From contig CALNVZ010003426.1 in the NCBI GenBank assembly GCA_940671915.1, positions 32,320,332 to 32,384,331 of the forward strand: a DNA stretch of 64,000 bases, given 5' to 3'. The translations under genes and the position numbers were made by a program. Source of the stretch: Paracentrotus lividus. Lineage: Eukaryota; Echinodermata; Echinoidea; Camarodonta; Echinidae. Position 1 is the stretch's first letter. Every line of letters begins with the position of its first letter. The notes under the pieces were generated by a model. The model ran no database searches and had not been told where the DNA came from. It saw only the letters and a program-made list of their open reading frames with translations. This document shows, in pieces, positions 22,986 through 35,567 of the stretch.

Positions 22986-25880
22986 ATATTGTGTTCAAAA
23001 TGTTCACAATAATTGTTTCAATTATAATCAAGAGGACATGATTTAAACATTTTTTTAGTGCATTTTATCATCTGAAATGTTGATTTCTCTGAGAGAAAAA
23101 AGTTCAATGACATGTGAACTAAAACACAAAAGATATGATTGATCTTACAATTGATATCAATCACATTTGATCGTAAGATTGATTATATCTCATTTATGTA
23201 ATACAGGGTGATGGATTGGAATTATTTCAATTTAAAAAAAAATGTACTTCAGTATCCCAGACTTATTGCGATTATTGTATGATAAATCACAGAGTAAAGG
23301 AATGCTGGTTTGAGCTGAATTCAAATAAAAAGTGCCATTGGATGGGTCTTGATGAGAGGACGATGGTAAACGCATTAAGTCATCAGGCCTCCGGAAGAAA
23401 GGCTTGTGATTGGTGGAATACAGGGTGTAATTAGCCGAGGGGGTAAGGGGTTAATCTCTTGCCGTTTATAGATAGGTAGGTGTGAAGATTTCTGCATGGT
23501 CTACAGAGCGTGAAGACTCTATGGGCTCAGATCCAATAACACACCAATTAACTCGGCTCTCTTCTACGCTATACACACCAATACTAGTCTGCAAGCACAG
23601 ACTCGGATGTCACACCTTTAACCATGTGGATGGTGCCTTGAGTGAAGCCTAGTTCAGCTTCCCACTGGTTGTGCCCAGCATAGTTTCCGTAATGCAGTCT
23701 CATGAAACAAACCTTGTGTATCATCACACAAAGAAGGGAATTCAGATGCACTTGTTTTTGTAATTATTTAGCATGGGTGTTTGAAACCAGACTGCACTCC
23801 CCATTCCTTGTCTTTTAAGATTTGAAGTGGGTGTCCATTTAATCTTACAGGTGTTTTTACATAACCACATGTAATAAATGTAATTTATTTGTCTTAAATC
23901 TCTTTGTCTGTCTCTACTCCTTATCATATCACTTTCTTCTCTGCTCGTTCCTCCACTTTTCCATTATTTTTTTCATTATTAAGAGAGGGGATGTACTTCG
24001 GAGTTTAGAGGGAAAAGAAATTCAAGCGTTCATTTATTTAAGGAAAAACGTAAGTATGTATACATTGCCTGTCTTGATTAGGTAAACCAAAGATAAAACA
24101 GTCTGATTGATGAGACTAGACTGATCAACTTCATGTCATATTGATAGATCTTATTTATTTTTTGTCTGATAACCAAAGATATCAGAGAGATAGAAATTCT
24201 GTTCCATTCCAACTAAACCAACAAACATTTATAAGATCAATGGATTGTCCGATAGAAAATCTAGCAAAGTTCTAAACTGGTAATAAAATCCTAACATGCA
24301 TCAGTTACAATGCATTGAATGGATGCATCTACTCAAGATATGAAACTACTCAGTGAAAAACTGGTCTGGTGTGGTGCCAATTTGTGACAATATTCCAAAT
24401 TTTGTGAAAAACATATCAGTTACACATGTACAGCAGCAGAAAGAGCAAACAATTTCTGCACATGTCATGTAACTTTGTAACTATTCCCACTTGATGTATG
24501 CCTTCAGGAATTAACAGAAAGGAATCATGCAGCAGAATCCTTAACTTAGCAACATTCTGATGCAATAAAAATAAAAAAAAATTTAATTCAAACAAATTGG
24601 TATTGAAAATCAAAATACATGTACTTTTAATTGTATTTAATGTCTTGCTAGTTCTACTAGACAAATGACTTTTTATTTATAGTAAGTGGGGACAAAATGA
24701 AAAAAAAAAAGTGTTGCCAATTTGCAAAATGTTGAAAAATTGACTTCTTTTACATGGGTATGTGTTCATGTACAGCAAATGAACCGATAAGATTTAATCG
24801 GTCTGATCATAACCTTGACAGGACGACATGAAGCAATTAGTTTGATTAAAACAATTACCATCTTGCCATTCTGCCCTTATGACGTAGATAACTCATCCTT
24901 CTTGCACACAAATCCCATTGTTACAGTACATCATGAGTTGTGCTTAGCCCCTTTTCTCACAGGAGGCAAATGGAGCATACTTTCAATAACAACAAAGAGA
25001 AGCTGCAGTATGACGAAATGATTAATAAATAATGACAATGAGAAGAGGCCGATTGTATTATTTCCTCATCAAAGTAAATATCAGAGGTAAAGGCTTATAC
25101 TTATTAAATTGTCATTTTATTATTTAATGGCATTCCAAGACTGCCCCAATGAAGTAATAATTATAGCATGATTAGATCCTGTCATTGTCTGTTGTTACTA
25201 TCCAATATCACTGTGTTTATTAAATCTGTCCATGATGCAAAAGAAAAAGAGCACTGAAGTTGCTTATTAGATTTAAGGCCCTTTGCGCTCCAAACACTGT
25301 GTACCATTATTCTCATACATGTATGATACTTTCAACTAGTTAATTAGAACCAACATTCTTTATCATGATTCAGTTTCATACTAATGTAACACAACAATAA
25401 ACTTTGCATAATGTGAAAATATAATCAAAAGAAAGACTAAATTTACAAGAAAAATATCATGAATCGGTTCGAGGGGAAGTAAGATAACCTCTATTTTTTG
25501 TTTTTAATATCATTATATTATCCTCAACGTTTTCAATACTCCCATCCATTCCCCACCCCCCCCCCTCCGATTAGAAAATGTCTAGTTACACAAGTTCACA
25601 CTAAATTTTTTTATTATTCAATAAAACATGATTAAGTCCCCAAGTCACTCATTAACCTAAATTATGTCTAAGAATCCAATTATCTCGTCTTCTTTAACCT
25701 AAATATACCTGTTCCTTCTAACCTTGATGCTTTCATCTTACCCTCGTTTTTTAGAGTGATTAACCTCAATATAAATTGATAGATGAAATCTCCAGAGATT
25801 CTGCATTTCCTTGTGCACACCTTCCATTTCACCAGTCGTATCAAAGAAGGATATGTCCGGGGCTAGGGTAGTGAAGGCTA

Positions 25881-26249
25881 CACTGTAAAAAAAAAGGTAA
25901 CTCGCAAGAAAATGAGTAAACTAATGCTTTACTCCCAACGGAGTAAACTAATGCTTTACTCCCAACGGAGTAAATTTTGTTTACTCTTAACAGAGTCAAA
26001 AGGTAACTCGCAAGAAAATGAGTAAACTAATGGTTAATGGTTTACTCCTTTCGAAGCTAGGATTAGGAATGATACATAGATGACTAAAAGTTACTCTTTT
26101 CTGAGTAACATTTAGCTCAACGCGATAAATATTTTTTAACTCAGTAACATTTAAGCATCAACCGCATGAGTAATATTTTTTACTCAATTTCACGCGAGTT
26201 ACCTTTTTGCTCAATATTGGGTAAGATTTTACTCATTTTTTTTAGAGTG
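25881..26249. mobile_element. 369-bp foldback MITE with TA target duplication
   Basis: Ends are cactgtaaaaaaaa at the left and ttttttttagagtg at the right, inverted with one mismatch, flanked on both sides by TA (25879-25880 and 26250-26251). The interior is a set of short inverted words, ggtaactcg...cgagttacc and gagtaaa/tttactc, plus a 27-bp direct duplication (period 25921 to 25948). TA duplication fits the Tc1/mariner superfamily, though no transposase is present. Confidence 0.8.
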
Positions 26250-26320
26250 TAAGACCTTTACCACTAAATTGTATAATTATTACAAATTTCAAAAGTACTG
26301 GACCCTATGTGCAATAATCT

Positions 26321-26905
26321 CTGAAAACTAATACCTGGACCCATATTTAAAAAAAAAAACAATAATAAAGAAAAGAAGATGTGGAGCCTTGGAAACTAAA
26401 AATGCTGTCATCAATGATCAACAAGAAGGTTGCTTTCAACAGACTAGCTTGAAATATAATTTTGGAAATTTTTGTTGGAAGGATCTGTGTATCTCTCTCT
26501 CTCTCTCTCTGGAAACTATAATTTGGACCCCCATTCCAAAAAAAAGAAAGAAAGAAAGAAAACAAGGAGCCTTGGAAACTACAAATGCTATCATCATGAT
26601 CAACAAGATGATCATTTTCAATGGCAACAAACAAAATAAATTGAAGTATACATAATGTTGGGAAATGTCAATTGCACAGATCTCTCTTTCTCTCTCTCTT
26701 CCTCTCTCTCTCTCTCTCTCTCTCTGTGGAAACTATAACCTGGACCCCCATTCAAAAAAAGAAAGAAAGAAAAGAAGGAGCCTTGGAAACTACACATGCT
26801 TTCAGTATGATCAACAAGATAATCATTTTCAATGGCGTAACTTAAAATATAATGTTGGGAAATGTCATTTGCAAGATGTCTCTCTCTCCCTCTCTCTCTC
26901 TCTCT
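26321..26905. repeat. three-unit composite tandem repeat with embedded CT microsatellites
   Basis: Units start at about 26321, 26511 and 26728 with ggaaactataa..tggaccccc. Each continues with an A/GAAA run, then ggagccttggaaactac, atgatcaacaagat, cattttcaatgg, ttgggaaatgtca and a (CT)n run that ends the unit. Length varies from about 180 to 215 bp because the simple-sequence parts differ. The frames on both strands are repeat translation. Confidence 0.9.
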
Positions 26906-27131
26906 TACATCTTGGTGTATAAGGCATAGGCCTAAAAAGGGCAGAGGTATCAAAGGCAGGATGTAAACTATGAAAGAGATAGATTGGGGAAGTGAGAGAA
27001 CACAGGCTCGGAATTACTCACAGGCAAATAGAATTTAACCTACAAAACTTCTGTGCGTAATTTGCACTCATTAGATAATGACTGGGTTCTTGCCTCAAGC
27101 ATGGGTGATGTTGTATCATTAAATAAAATAA

Positions 27132-27290
27132 AATAGATTGAATCAACTAAAACAGCCCCTAGACTAGCACTAGTCTTCATCTTCAGACCTTTTAGTCATT
27201 AGATGGACTGAAATAGATTTAATCAACTAAAACAGCCTCTGGAATATCACAAGTCTTCATTTTCAGACCTGAAAGTCACAAAATAGAATG
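27132..27290. repeat. imperfect tandem duplication, 80-bp period
   Basis: aatagattgaatcaactaaa at 27132 recurs as aatagatttaatcaactaaa at 27212. Both are followed by acagccNct, a short gap, then agtcttcatNttcagacct. The copies differ by about 15 percent. Confidence 0.8.
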
Positions 27291-28159
27291 AATAGAATCA
27301 TAAAACCACACTTCCTCAATTTACATAAATTACTTCATGGAAAGAGAAGAGAGAGCGAAAAGTGTGGTTTCAATTAATTTTCTAATCATAAGAATCGCCA
27401 CCGACGAACCAACGTCATGCGATGGTACTGCAATGACACAAAATATTAAACCATCAAGTATATTTTTGGCATGGTCACACCAGATCTTCTGAGTTTTCCC
27501 AATTGCATGTCCCGGCATCAATGATCCCTGCATTTCCTACGATTCCTTGCAATACGACATGGTTGTATATCGGTAGCAAGAGAAAGGCCACCTTGCACCT
27601 GTGTGCCTGGAAAACATGCGCCTCCCTGTGACTGACACAAGAATTTTCTTTGACATGCACCACAGACCAAACGCAGAGAGGTACGATAATGACCCAAAAG
27701 CAGTTATGACCATGCTGGGAAGGCAGAAGGTATGGGATGACCACCGTGTGGTTTCAACAAATTCTTGCTTCATAATGATCATGGCAAAGTCATGAATATT
27801 TACTGAATTATGTACCTCGTAAAACCAATCTAACTTAATGACAATTGATAACACATATTTTGAATTCCAATTACAATTTGTACGTTATTCAATTTTGATG
27901 ATTGCATTTTGCCAAAGTTATCAGACTCCCAAGATGGTTTTTATGTTTCCTAGAAATATTTTGAATCATGAATATCATATTTTCATGCAATCTTAAGTTC
28001 ATATCCTACATGTAAGTTGTCTTTAAAAACAACCTCATATATTTCCATAGACTACATTCCCTTGATGTTCTGAAGAAAAACATTAGACTGTGAGAAGAGT
28101 AAGCATCTATTAAACTAAAGTGTTTGAGTTTATAATAATTGTACTGAACAACAACCTAA

Positions 28160-28315
28160 AGGTGGTAACTCTCTTCGCAGAGACATCTTGGAGACTCTGG
28201 GATGTCACCAAGACTTGGAAACGTCTCAGAGACGTCTCTGTGAAGGAAAAATATAACATTTTCCTGCTACTCATGAGACGTCGCGGAGACTCGGAGATAT
28301 CTCCACGACTACTTT
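28160..28315. repeat. GAGACGTCTC palindrome cluster
   Basis: Several near-palindromic words occur in 150 bp: gagacatcttggagactc, acgtctcagagacgtctctg and gagacgtcgcggagactcgg, ending in gagatatctccacgac. The two halves are roughly inverted about an AT-rich centre (aaaatataacattttcc), so this is probably part of a foldback element. Its outer ends are unclear (perhaps aagatggtttt near 27935 and aaaaccatctta near 28320). Confidence 0.6.
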
Positions 28316-29227
28316 CAAAACCATCTTAAACTAATCCCAAATCCATTCCAATCCATCTCATGACAAGTGAGATACCACCATAATGTTTCATAGATGATAT
28401 ACATGATGTTGATTCTTCAAAGGTGCAATTGTTTGATGAGTCTTTACCTGTGTTAAAGGATTCCTTTAATGTCCTTCTAAAGCTCTAAGAAGAACAAATG
28501 AAAGAAGCCGAAAGGTACATCCCGTAATCCAATATATAAATAACTTTATGATATTGATTTTGTGTGAATCATCTTCGATTGCCGCTCATTTTCCTGATAT
28601 AATATTCAAGGATACATGTTTGGTAAGAAGCCGACTTGATATGCTATACATGGATAATAATACATAATCAATTCTTGCTTAAAAACCTTTTGCATGTCCC
28701 ATTAATTTGCAGCACACCAAAAGTACAATTTCCTCCTTAAATTTTGTATAGAATGCAAAAGAGTCATTGATTATAAATTTTCAATTCATTTTTCTTTTTG
28801 TCAGTCATGCTGTTTCTTGCAAGATGTTCTACATCAATAAAGCTCCTCATCTTTTTTAGAACTCGGTCAAAATGTCAAATAATACCTTTTAGTTATGGTA
28901 AAACTCTTCTACAGCACTAGCCCGACTTTCTTCAGACATGAATATCTTTTTTAAAAAATAGAAAGCTTTTTCAGACAGCTCTAGGCCTTTACAGACTACA
29001 TGTAGCCTCAATGTTAAGAGAGAGAAAACATGGCAGAAAGGAGATGCACTGTAAAACCTTCCATTTACAAAGTACAAATTGGTGAAGAAGCACTGTAAGA
29101 AGGAGCTGAGACGAGATGTAAAGACATTAGAAATCCTAGTGGCAGAAGCAGGGATTTATAAGGTAAATGTCAAGAGTCAGTGCTCTTCAAAACAAGGTGC
29201 ACTTCCCATGAAAACTTGATCTACCCC

Positions 29228-29550
29228 TCTCCTTCTCTAAGAATGAAGTGATTGGTGATTGTTACATTGGAATCGATTGTGGGAATTAGTGTTTGGCTTT
29301 GTCTTCTGATACATAATGTAGGAATTACGGTTGGGGGCTGTTAAAAGAGAAAACTAAGACAATTTTAACAGAGGAATTTCAACAGAGGACTGTTAAAAGT
29401 AATATTGAAAGTTTAGCATCTATTTCTCCTTCTCTATAATGAAGTGATTGGTGATTGTTACATTGGAGTCGATAGAGAGAATTAGTGTTTGCTTAGTTCT
29501 TCTGCTAGGAATTAGGGATAGGGGCAATGTAAAGATAAAACTAAGAACAT
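29228..29550. repeat. imperfect direct repeat, period about 197 bp
   Basis: tctccttctct, aatgaagtgattggtgattg and ttacattgga, followed by gaattagtgtttg, occur at 29228 and again at 29425. The repeat ends at the TTAA where the hairpin element at 29551 begins. Confidence 0.8.
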
Positions 29551-29774
29551 TTAAAGCAATATTTAGAGCTTAGGTGTACCATTTATAAGATGGTAGAGAC
29601 ACATATAGGCAAACAATGTGTCAAAGAGAAAGGGAAGAGGGTATCTCTCTTTCCTTGCCAGTTTATGATAATTTACTTTTCCCCTCTTCCCTTTCTCCTT
29701 GACACATTGTTTGCCTACATCTGCGTCTCTACCATCTGATAAATGGTACACGTAAGCTCTAAATATTGCTTTAA
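29551..29774. mobile_element. TTAA-bounded near-perfect hairpin element (224 bp)
   Basis: Two arms of about 91-93 bp (29551-29641 and 29682-29774) are inverted copies, with about four substitutions and one 2-bp indel by eye. They enclose a loop of about 40 bp. Both ends are TTAAAGCAATATTTAGAGC in inverted sense. Almost the entire element is stem, so a transcript would form one long hairpin. No coding capacity is present; the minus ORF spanning it is fortuitous. Confidence 0.9.
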
Positions 29775-31017
29775 ATATAAAATAGATAGAATGATAATAT
29801 GGAGAGGTTGTGAAAGACAGAGGATGTAGAATACATGTACATCATGTATAAATAAAATACAGAAAGATACAAATCAGAGTGTTATACAAGTCATGTAGGG
29901 GATAGAAAGATAGAAAAAACAGAAAGCGAAATAGAGAGTGGGCGGGCAAAAGACCCGACACACAGGCCATTGATATCAAGAGCCTTGACTTAATTTACAG
30001 TAAAGAATTTAAGAGATATTGGAGACCTATAGTCTGGTTGACACTAAATCTTAACACAGAAAAGTGATAGACCCTAAAATCTGTTAATGGCCTTAACACT
30101 GAAATCTCACACAGAAAGGAACAAAGAATCTAACCGACAAGATGTTTTAAAGAGAGAGCTACACGCACTTAAATAAAGAGACAATTGGCTCAATGTGACC
30201 TTTCAAACTTCTTAACATGAACGGAAAAATGAAATTAAACTTATATGACAATACAGACTTGCTATTATTAGAAATTGTTTATTTTCCCAGAAGTCTAATT
30301 CTTGAAAGCATACATTACTGTGCCGTTATGAAAATGAACAAAATTTTGGACTGACAATATGGCATTTCAAGAGTTCTGAGAAATGAATACAGCTCTTAAA
30401 AAACTAGATATTGTGTACATTTTGTAGAATTACATATATAACCATATATACATCTATATATAAATATATATATATATATATATTGTCTTTCTATTTAGAC
30501 ACATATTAAAATGAAAGTGTCTTATTACAGTACACCGGCATCTAATCCCTGATATAATCCATTGCAAGGGCCAATGCATCTAGTATTACAAACTTGACCA
30601 ATGCACTAGAAAGCACTCGATGTATTGACTTCGCCCCCCCCCCCTCCCCCCACCCCTAAGCTAAAATGTGACCCAGTTAATTGTATCTGCTCTACCTTCG
30701 TAGGTAATATGACAAGTGTATCAGATAGGTTGTTATGATATATTGCTAGAGGATATGCCAATAGTAGGCCTACCCAAGGTAATAAAAACACAGATAGATA
30801 ACCTACATAGGAGCATCACTTGTGTACACAGACTATGTCCCATACAGTGAAGCGCCTTCAGATATAAAGAGCAATGTAGTATAAAAATAACCACTATCAT
30901 CATTAACATTAAATGATAAATACAGGTACATGTACATGTTTTGAGAGGAAAATACAAGACAAAATTAAAAAGAGAGAGAATTTCCTTTCTGTTTCTACGA
31001 TACATTATTGGTGGAGG

Positions 31018-31204
31018 GAATTAATAGTGAAATTTGAGTGATTTTGAAGTGGACCCTCAAGTGATCAATCCCTGAGGTCACTCCAAAATGAGTGAAATTG
31101 GAGTGAAAATACACATTTTCTCCTCCAAGTTCACTAAAAGTTCACTTAAATTCCACTGTAAATTCACTCTATTCTCATATTCACTCTTTTTAAGAGAGTA
31201 GTTT
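31018..31204. mobile_element. foldback MITE of the AGTGAA type, copy 1
   Basis: Words agtgaaatttgagtg and cctgaggtcactccaaa stand on one side, and ttcactaaaagttcacttaa, attcactctattctcat and actctttttaagagagta on the other. The internal gtgaaaatacacattttctcc and the GGACCTCA/CCTGAGGTC words are shared with 40266-40458. Confidence 0.6.
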
Positions 31205-32002
31205 CATATCAGCAGTAGATAACACCAAGTACAAGCTGTACGTGATCAAAATCTTTGTTTGCTGAAAGAAAACAAATTGTCAAATGCACCGTATCTATTC
31301 ATCGATACTATTCTGGTCATCAATGTCCAGACCTGACTGTAACTTTCCTTTAACTAAAATGATAACATACAAACACATTTTAAGCAAATGGCCATGATCA
31401 AATCCCTTTATAATTTCTTTTTCTCCCTAGATAATTGTGGTTCTTTAGCAACAAAAACAGTGTCTATTTCAGTATAGTTTTTTAAAACATGAAGCTCCTC
31501 CATGTGCGGTTTTTCCAAGTTTTAAATCATCTCAAAATGAAAAATGCTTCCAGCTACAAGTTTCCTTCTTTTTTTCTAATCCGGAAATATCAAAAGGATA
31601 AAAGAATCATGTCTAATGTATGGATTAACATGTATTCCAATAAAACATAGAAACCCTGGTAAAAGCCTACATGCCTTCCCCTGATATATATTTTATTTGC
31701 ACTGTTATGAATTGCAAAAATTCACCTCCCCCCCCCCCCCCCAAACAATGATTTTTCATTCCACCTTTAATACAGACAAACAGTTTTTGTCAATTCAGAA
31801 AATAGGCACTTAATGAAAATCGTAATAAATGAATAGTTCATAAGGGCTTATTTAGCCATCAATTTGACAGAGGGAGAATTGCAGTGATTAGGATTTCAGC
31901 AGGTGCATATAAAATCTCTTGATGATCCACTCAACCATATTGCTCTATGAACTTTCAGGAAATCACTCGACTAGTGTTTTACTTTGGCATGTATGGTATA
32001 CA

Positions 32003-32282
32003 TATCGTACCTGTTTTCACGAAGTGACAGATGCGAGAAAATTTCCAAATTTTTCAATTTTGAGTTTTGTTACTTTTTGGACCTCTTTCAATCACATCTT
32101 GAATTTCACCAAGTTTCAGATCACTAAAATCTTTAATTATGTTACTACATTGTATGGCGACAATGCAAGCAAGAAATCAAAGAGGTTGATATTAAGGTCT
32201 GAACCTTTGAAAGCGATTTACTCAAAACTAACTTTTTTTAGTTGCACGCCGTATCCGTCACTTCATGAAAACAGGGGCGATA
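32003..32282. mobile_element. TA-flanked MITE with about 33-bp inverted ends
   Basis: Left tcgtacctgttttcacgaag tgacagatgcg (32005 onward) matches the inverted right end ccgtatccgtcacttcatga aaacaggggcga (to 32280) with about five mismatches. TA flanks both sides (32003-32004 and 32281-32282). The 130-codon plus-strand open frame at 31919-32311 covers this MITE and has no known domain; it is not called as a gene. Confidence 0.72.
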
Positions 32283-32359
32283 TAAAGCCTGCTTTTAAAT
32301 CAATTCAATAAAGGTGGGTCTAAAGTATATTTTTAAATAGCAAAAGAAATGATTCCATT

Positions 32360-32540
32360 ACATTTGCTCAGGCGAAAATTGCTCTGAAGTTACTTCCAAT
32401 TAGTAATTGAATACTTCACCCCTAGACTTATACACTATGCACCACCCTCAACCTAACATAAAACGCATAACCCCAATCCTACTTTTGAGACAAAATGAAG
32501 CTTTAAGCAATTGTCACCAGAGCAAAGGCTGTGTCACTCT
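32360..32540. mobile_element. telomere-word MITE, copy 4
   Basis: It begins catttgctcaggcgaaaatt, contains caacctaacataaaacgcat and aaccccaatcctac, and ends agcaattgtcaccagagcaa followed by tgtgtcactc. It aligns end to end with copies at 8815 and 48536. Confidence 0.78.
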
Positions 32541-34721
32541 ATTTAACAAGGAACAATTGAGTCCTTTATGCCTGCCAGATGTACATGTAGGCAGTTACTG
32601 CATTCACAAACTATGCATAAGTATGCAATCTATGACGAAAATTCGGGCAAATTATTGAAGCATGACTAATCTTAATCTCATCTTGCAATGTCTGTGGGGA
32701 ATACGCACCGTCCGAACACCACTCGACTCGAAGATGTAATAAAAGCTGGTGGTGAGCGTATGTGTCGAGCCGAACCAATTAGGACCAGAGATTACAAGAC
32801 TATTAAATTATCACGGTCTGTCCGAACTCGCCTCGTACCAATCTACGCCCCTATGTCGTACCCCCTTGGGGCTACAACGTCGTGCTACATGTAGCTACTC
32901 AATACTGCTATTGGCTGTTGTATTGGATGAAACCAGATTATCTGGAGCATGTACATATAACTGCAATGAGAGGTAAAGATAAAATACGATACAAGCATAC
33001 ATGTAGGTCTAAAAGATAATCATAGCATGTAAAAACTCAAAAAGAGACACCACAAGTTTAAACCAGTTGTACCATGAAAATTTAAAAAAAAAAGGAAATT
33101 GGGGCTAAACAATTAATCTTTGTTGGAAATCCAATGCACATATATATTTTCCTAATAAAAATAGTTTGCTCCTTTTTTAATTATCGATTTAAAGCTCTTT
33201 CTGAATGTATTCTGAAGCATCTTTAAAAAGGGAAAGACCACTCTTTAAAAAGAACTAATTCCTGACTTTACTTGGACGCGTATGCCGAGACATCGTCCCG
33301 GCTATAATTTGTTTGAACACTGCTGCCTCAAGACTCTTAAAATAGCTGACAAGGCTTCTAAAAATCACTTAGAGACACTACTCACTTTACACACACTTTA
33401 GGGTAAAGTACATTTAGTGTCAGAGATCTATTCACTTAACACACACTCAGCGTTAAGTACATTTAGTGTGTTGATTAGACTTTAATCTAAGCAAATGATC
33501 GTATACAGTATACATGGGAGTGGAGATCTGTCTCGTGTTCTTTGCTGGGTTTTATGAGAACAAAAAATAATGCCTTTTCAACATGACCTGTTCCAAATTA
33601 ATGAATAATCATTGTTTTTTTCTTTAAAAACAAAAACAATGTCATAATTATCAACATACATTTTTTTTGTTCTATATTTCCAAATGTGATAAAGTTTGTG
33701 AAACAAAGCTAAAGCAGCTTTCTTAGATATGATATTTTAATAACATTTGTTCCATTAAGAAAAAAAGAAATTTACAAATTCCTCCTTTTTCTGAATTCAA
33801 ATGTCCCTCTGGATTTGTGTAGTCAAAATAAATATGTGTGTTCCACTTTAATAGCTTTAATTATGGTAAACAAAATTAACTTTAAATCATTTCTTCATAT
33901 ACCAAATGTGAAGCTAAATGTACTTGTACTGTACATGTATTGATACATACCAGTATTCATTTTTGCCAACATTCATACTGTAGAAACAAATATTTTCGCC
34001 TACAGATAATTTTGCAATTTTCAACTAGTTGAGGGAATGCAAAATTCACAAAATTCACTTACACATGCAGAAGCACAAAAAAACTATCAAAGTGAATATT
34101 TTTTCACTTGCTATTTATGTCAATGAACAGCGGCACTTTGTGTTTTTTTTCTTGAACATTTAAATGCAAAGAGATTTTGTCTGGAAGTGCATTTTAGATG
34201 ACCTTCACCTCTCGATACACTCATCTTTCAGTTTCAAGTTTTTCATCTGCCGACAAAATATGTGTCTAGAACTAAAGCTGCATGAATAAATAGAACACGA
34301 TATCCAGCAAGTGCAGTGTCAATCTATAAGGGAATATCATTAGTGCAAATTGGATTATGTGTCCAATTTGAAGATTTTGGTGCTCAATTCCAATACAAAA
34401 ACAGTGCCAAATAAAAAATAACTTCAGGAAAAATTTCATCGAAAAGTGCAGTTTGACTCGAGTCATTGAGAAATATGAGAACAAAGCAGGAAGAAGGAGT
34501 AAATTGTCATTTTAGTCGCAATACGAGCATTCCTGCAAACACCCAGGACCCAAAATTGGTATGAAAATATGTACGCAAGAGGTTTCAATCAAGACATTCT
34601 GTGCACCTCTCTTCTGTTCATTGCAGACAAAATTCTTATCAATGTGTCATTATTTTCTTTGTCTTGTTTCTTCCTTGTACATACATGTACGTCTATCTTC
34701 TTCTTTTTCCCATTTTCCCCT

Positions 34722-34746
34722 CCTCTCTCTCTCTCTCTCTCTCTCT
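34722..34746. repeat. (CT)n microsatellite
   Basis: A clean CT run lies within a wider pyrimidine-rich stretch (34690-34780). The two overlapping plus-strand frames are fortuitous. Confidence 0.92.
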
Positions 34747-35318
34747 ACCCCATTTTTTCCCTTCCTCCCTCTAAATTTCATGTTACAAATTTTTTATTGA
34801 AACTCAATGTTTATCTCCAATGTATTCATAAGGGCACATGCTTTCTTAATTTCCTGTCTCTTTTACCCCAAGCTAACATTTTCCCATCAGAGAATACTGA
34901 AAACAATAACCTTGCAAAAGTAATGTTGTACAGGCCTATGTTGTCAATGTAACAAAAAAAAATCAAATTTCCTGACTCTGCATTGTACTTGATCTGTCAA
35001 ATTTGATCAATATTAATTTCATGTCTTTATGTGCATTTTCTTCTAGATCCTTTGAACTAAAAAATCCATTTAAATGAAATTTAACATTGAATTATATCAT
35101 ACAAACCAAGCATTTATCATAAGGTCTCTCTTCCATGATTTATCAAATTGTACAAAAAGTACAAACTAGCAATTTAAAAAGAATCTTGTAATTTGTTAAA
35201 AACTGTACACAGTTAAAGGATTAGGGTTAATTTGGGTCAAATTAACACTATGAATCATGTTCATGTCAAGTCTTTCAAACCTAAATATCTATTAGCATGG
35301 TTACAATTAAGGCCCCCT

Positions 35319-35567
35319 TTAACTCTTAACGTGCCATATTAATTTATAGTAAAATAAAAGTAGACTTTCTTTTTATTTAAAAAAAAATGGTATGAAATAG
35401 TATTGATTGGTGTAAATGACTGGAAATCAATCCACAGACATAATACAATCAGCTGTGCTGTTTTGCAAGGCCTATACTGCCAGCATTAAAGAGAAAATGA
35501 ATTATTACGATTGTATAGATATAGGTACAATTGCACGAAAACGTGTCCGTGGCACGCTAAGGGTTAA
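35319..35567. mobile_element. TTAA-bounded MITE (249 bp)
   Basis: Left TTAACTCTTAACGTGCCATA and right GGCACGCTAAGGGTTAA are inverted matches, each with TTAA at the outer edge. The interior is AT-rich with no open frame. Confidence 0.75.

Noticed and set aside
27330-27854. Group of overlapping ORFs on both strands with higher complexity
   Set aside because: Considered a possible transposase remnant or exon, but no known motif, no inverted ends and no consistent splice sites were found.
32688-32976. Two plus-strand ORFs in a locally GC-richer stretch
   Set aside because: No domain or splice signals seen; the stretch may be a diverged repeat, but ends could not be found.
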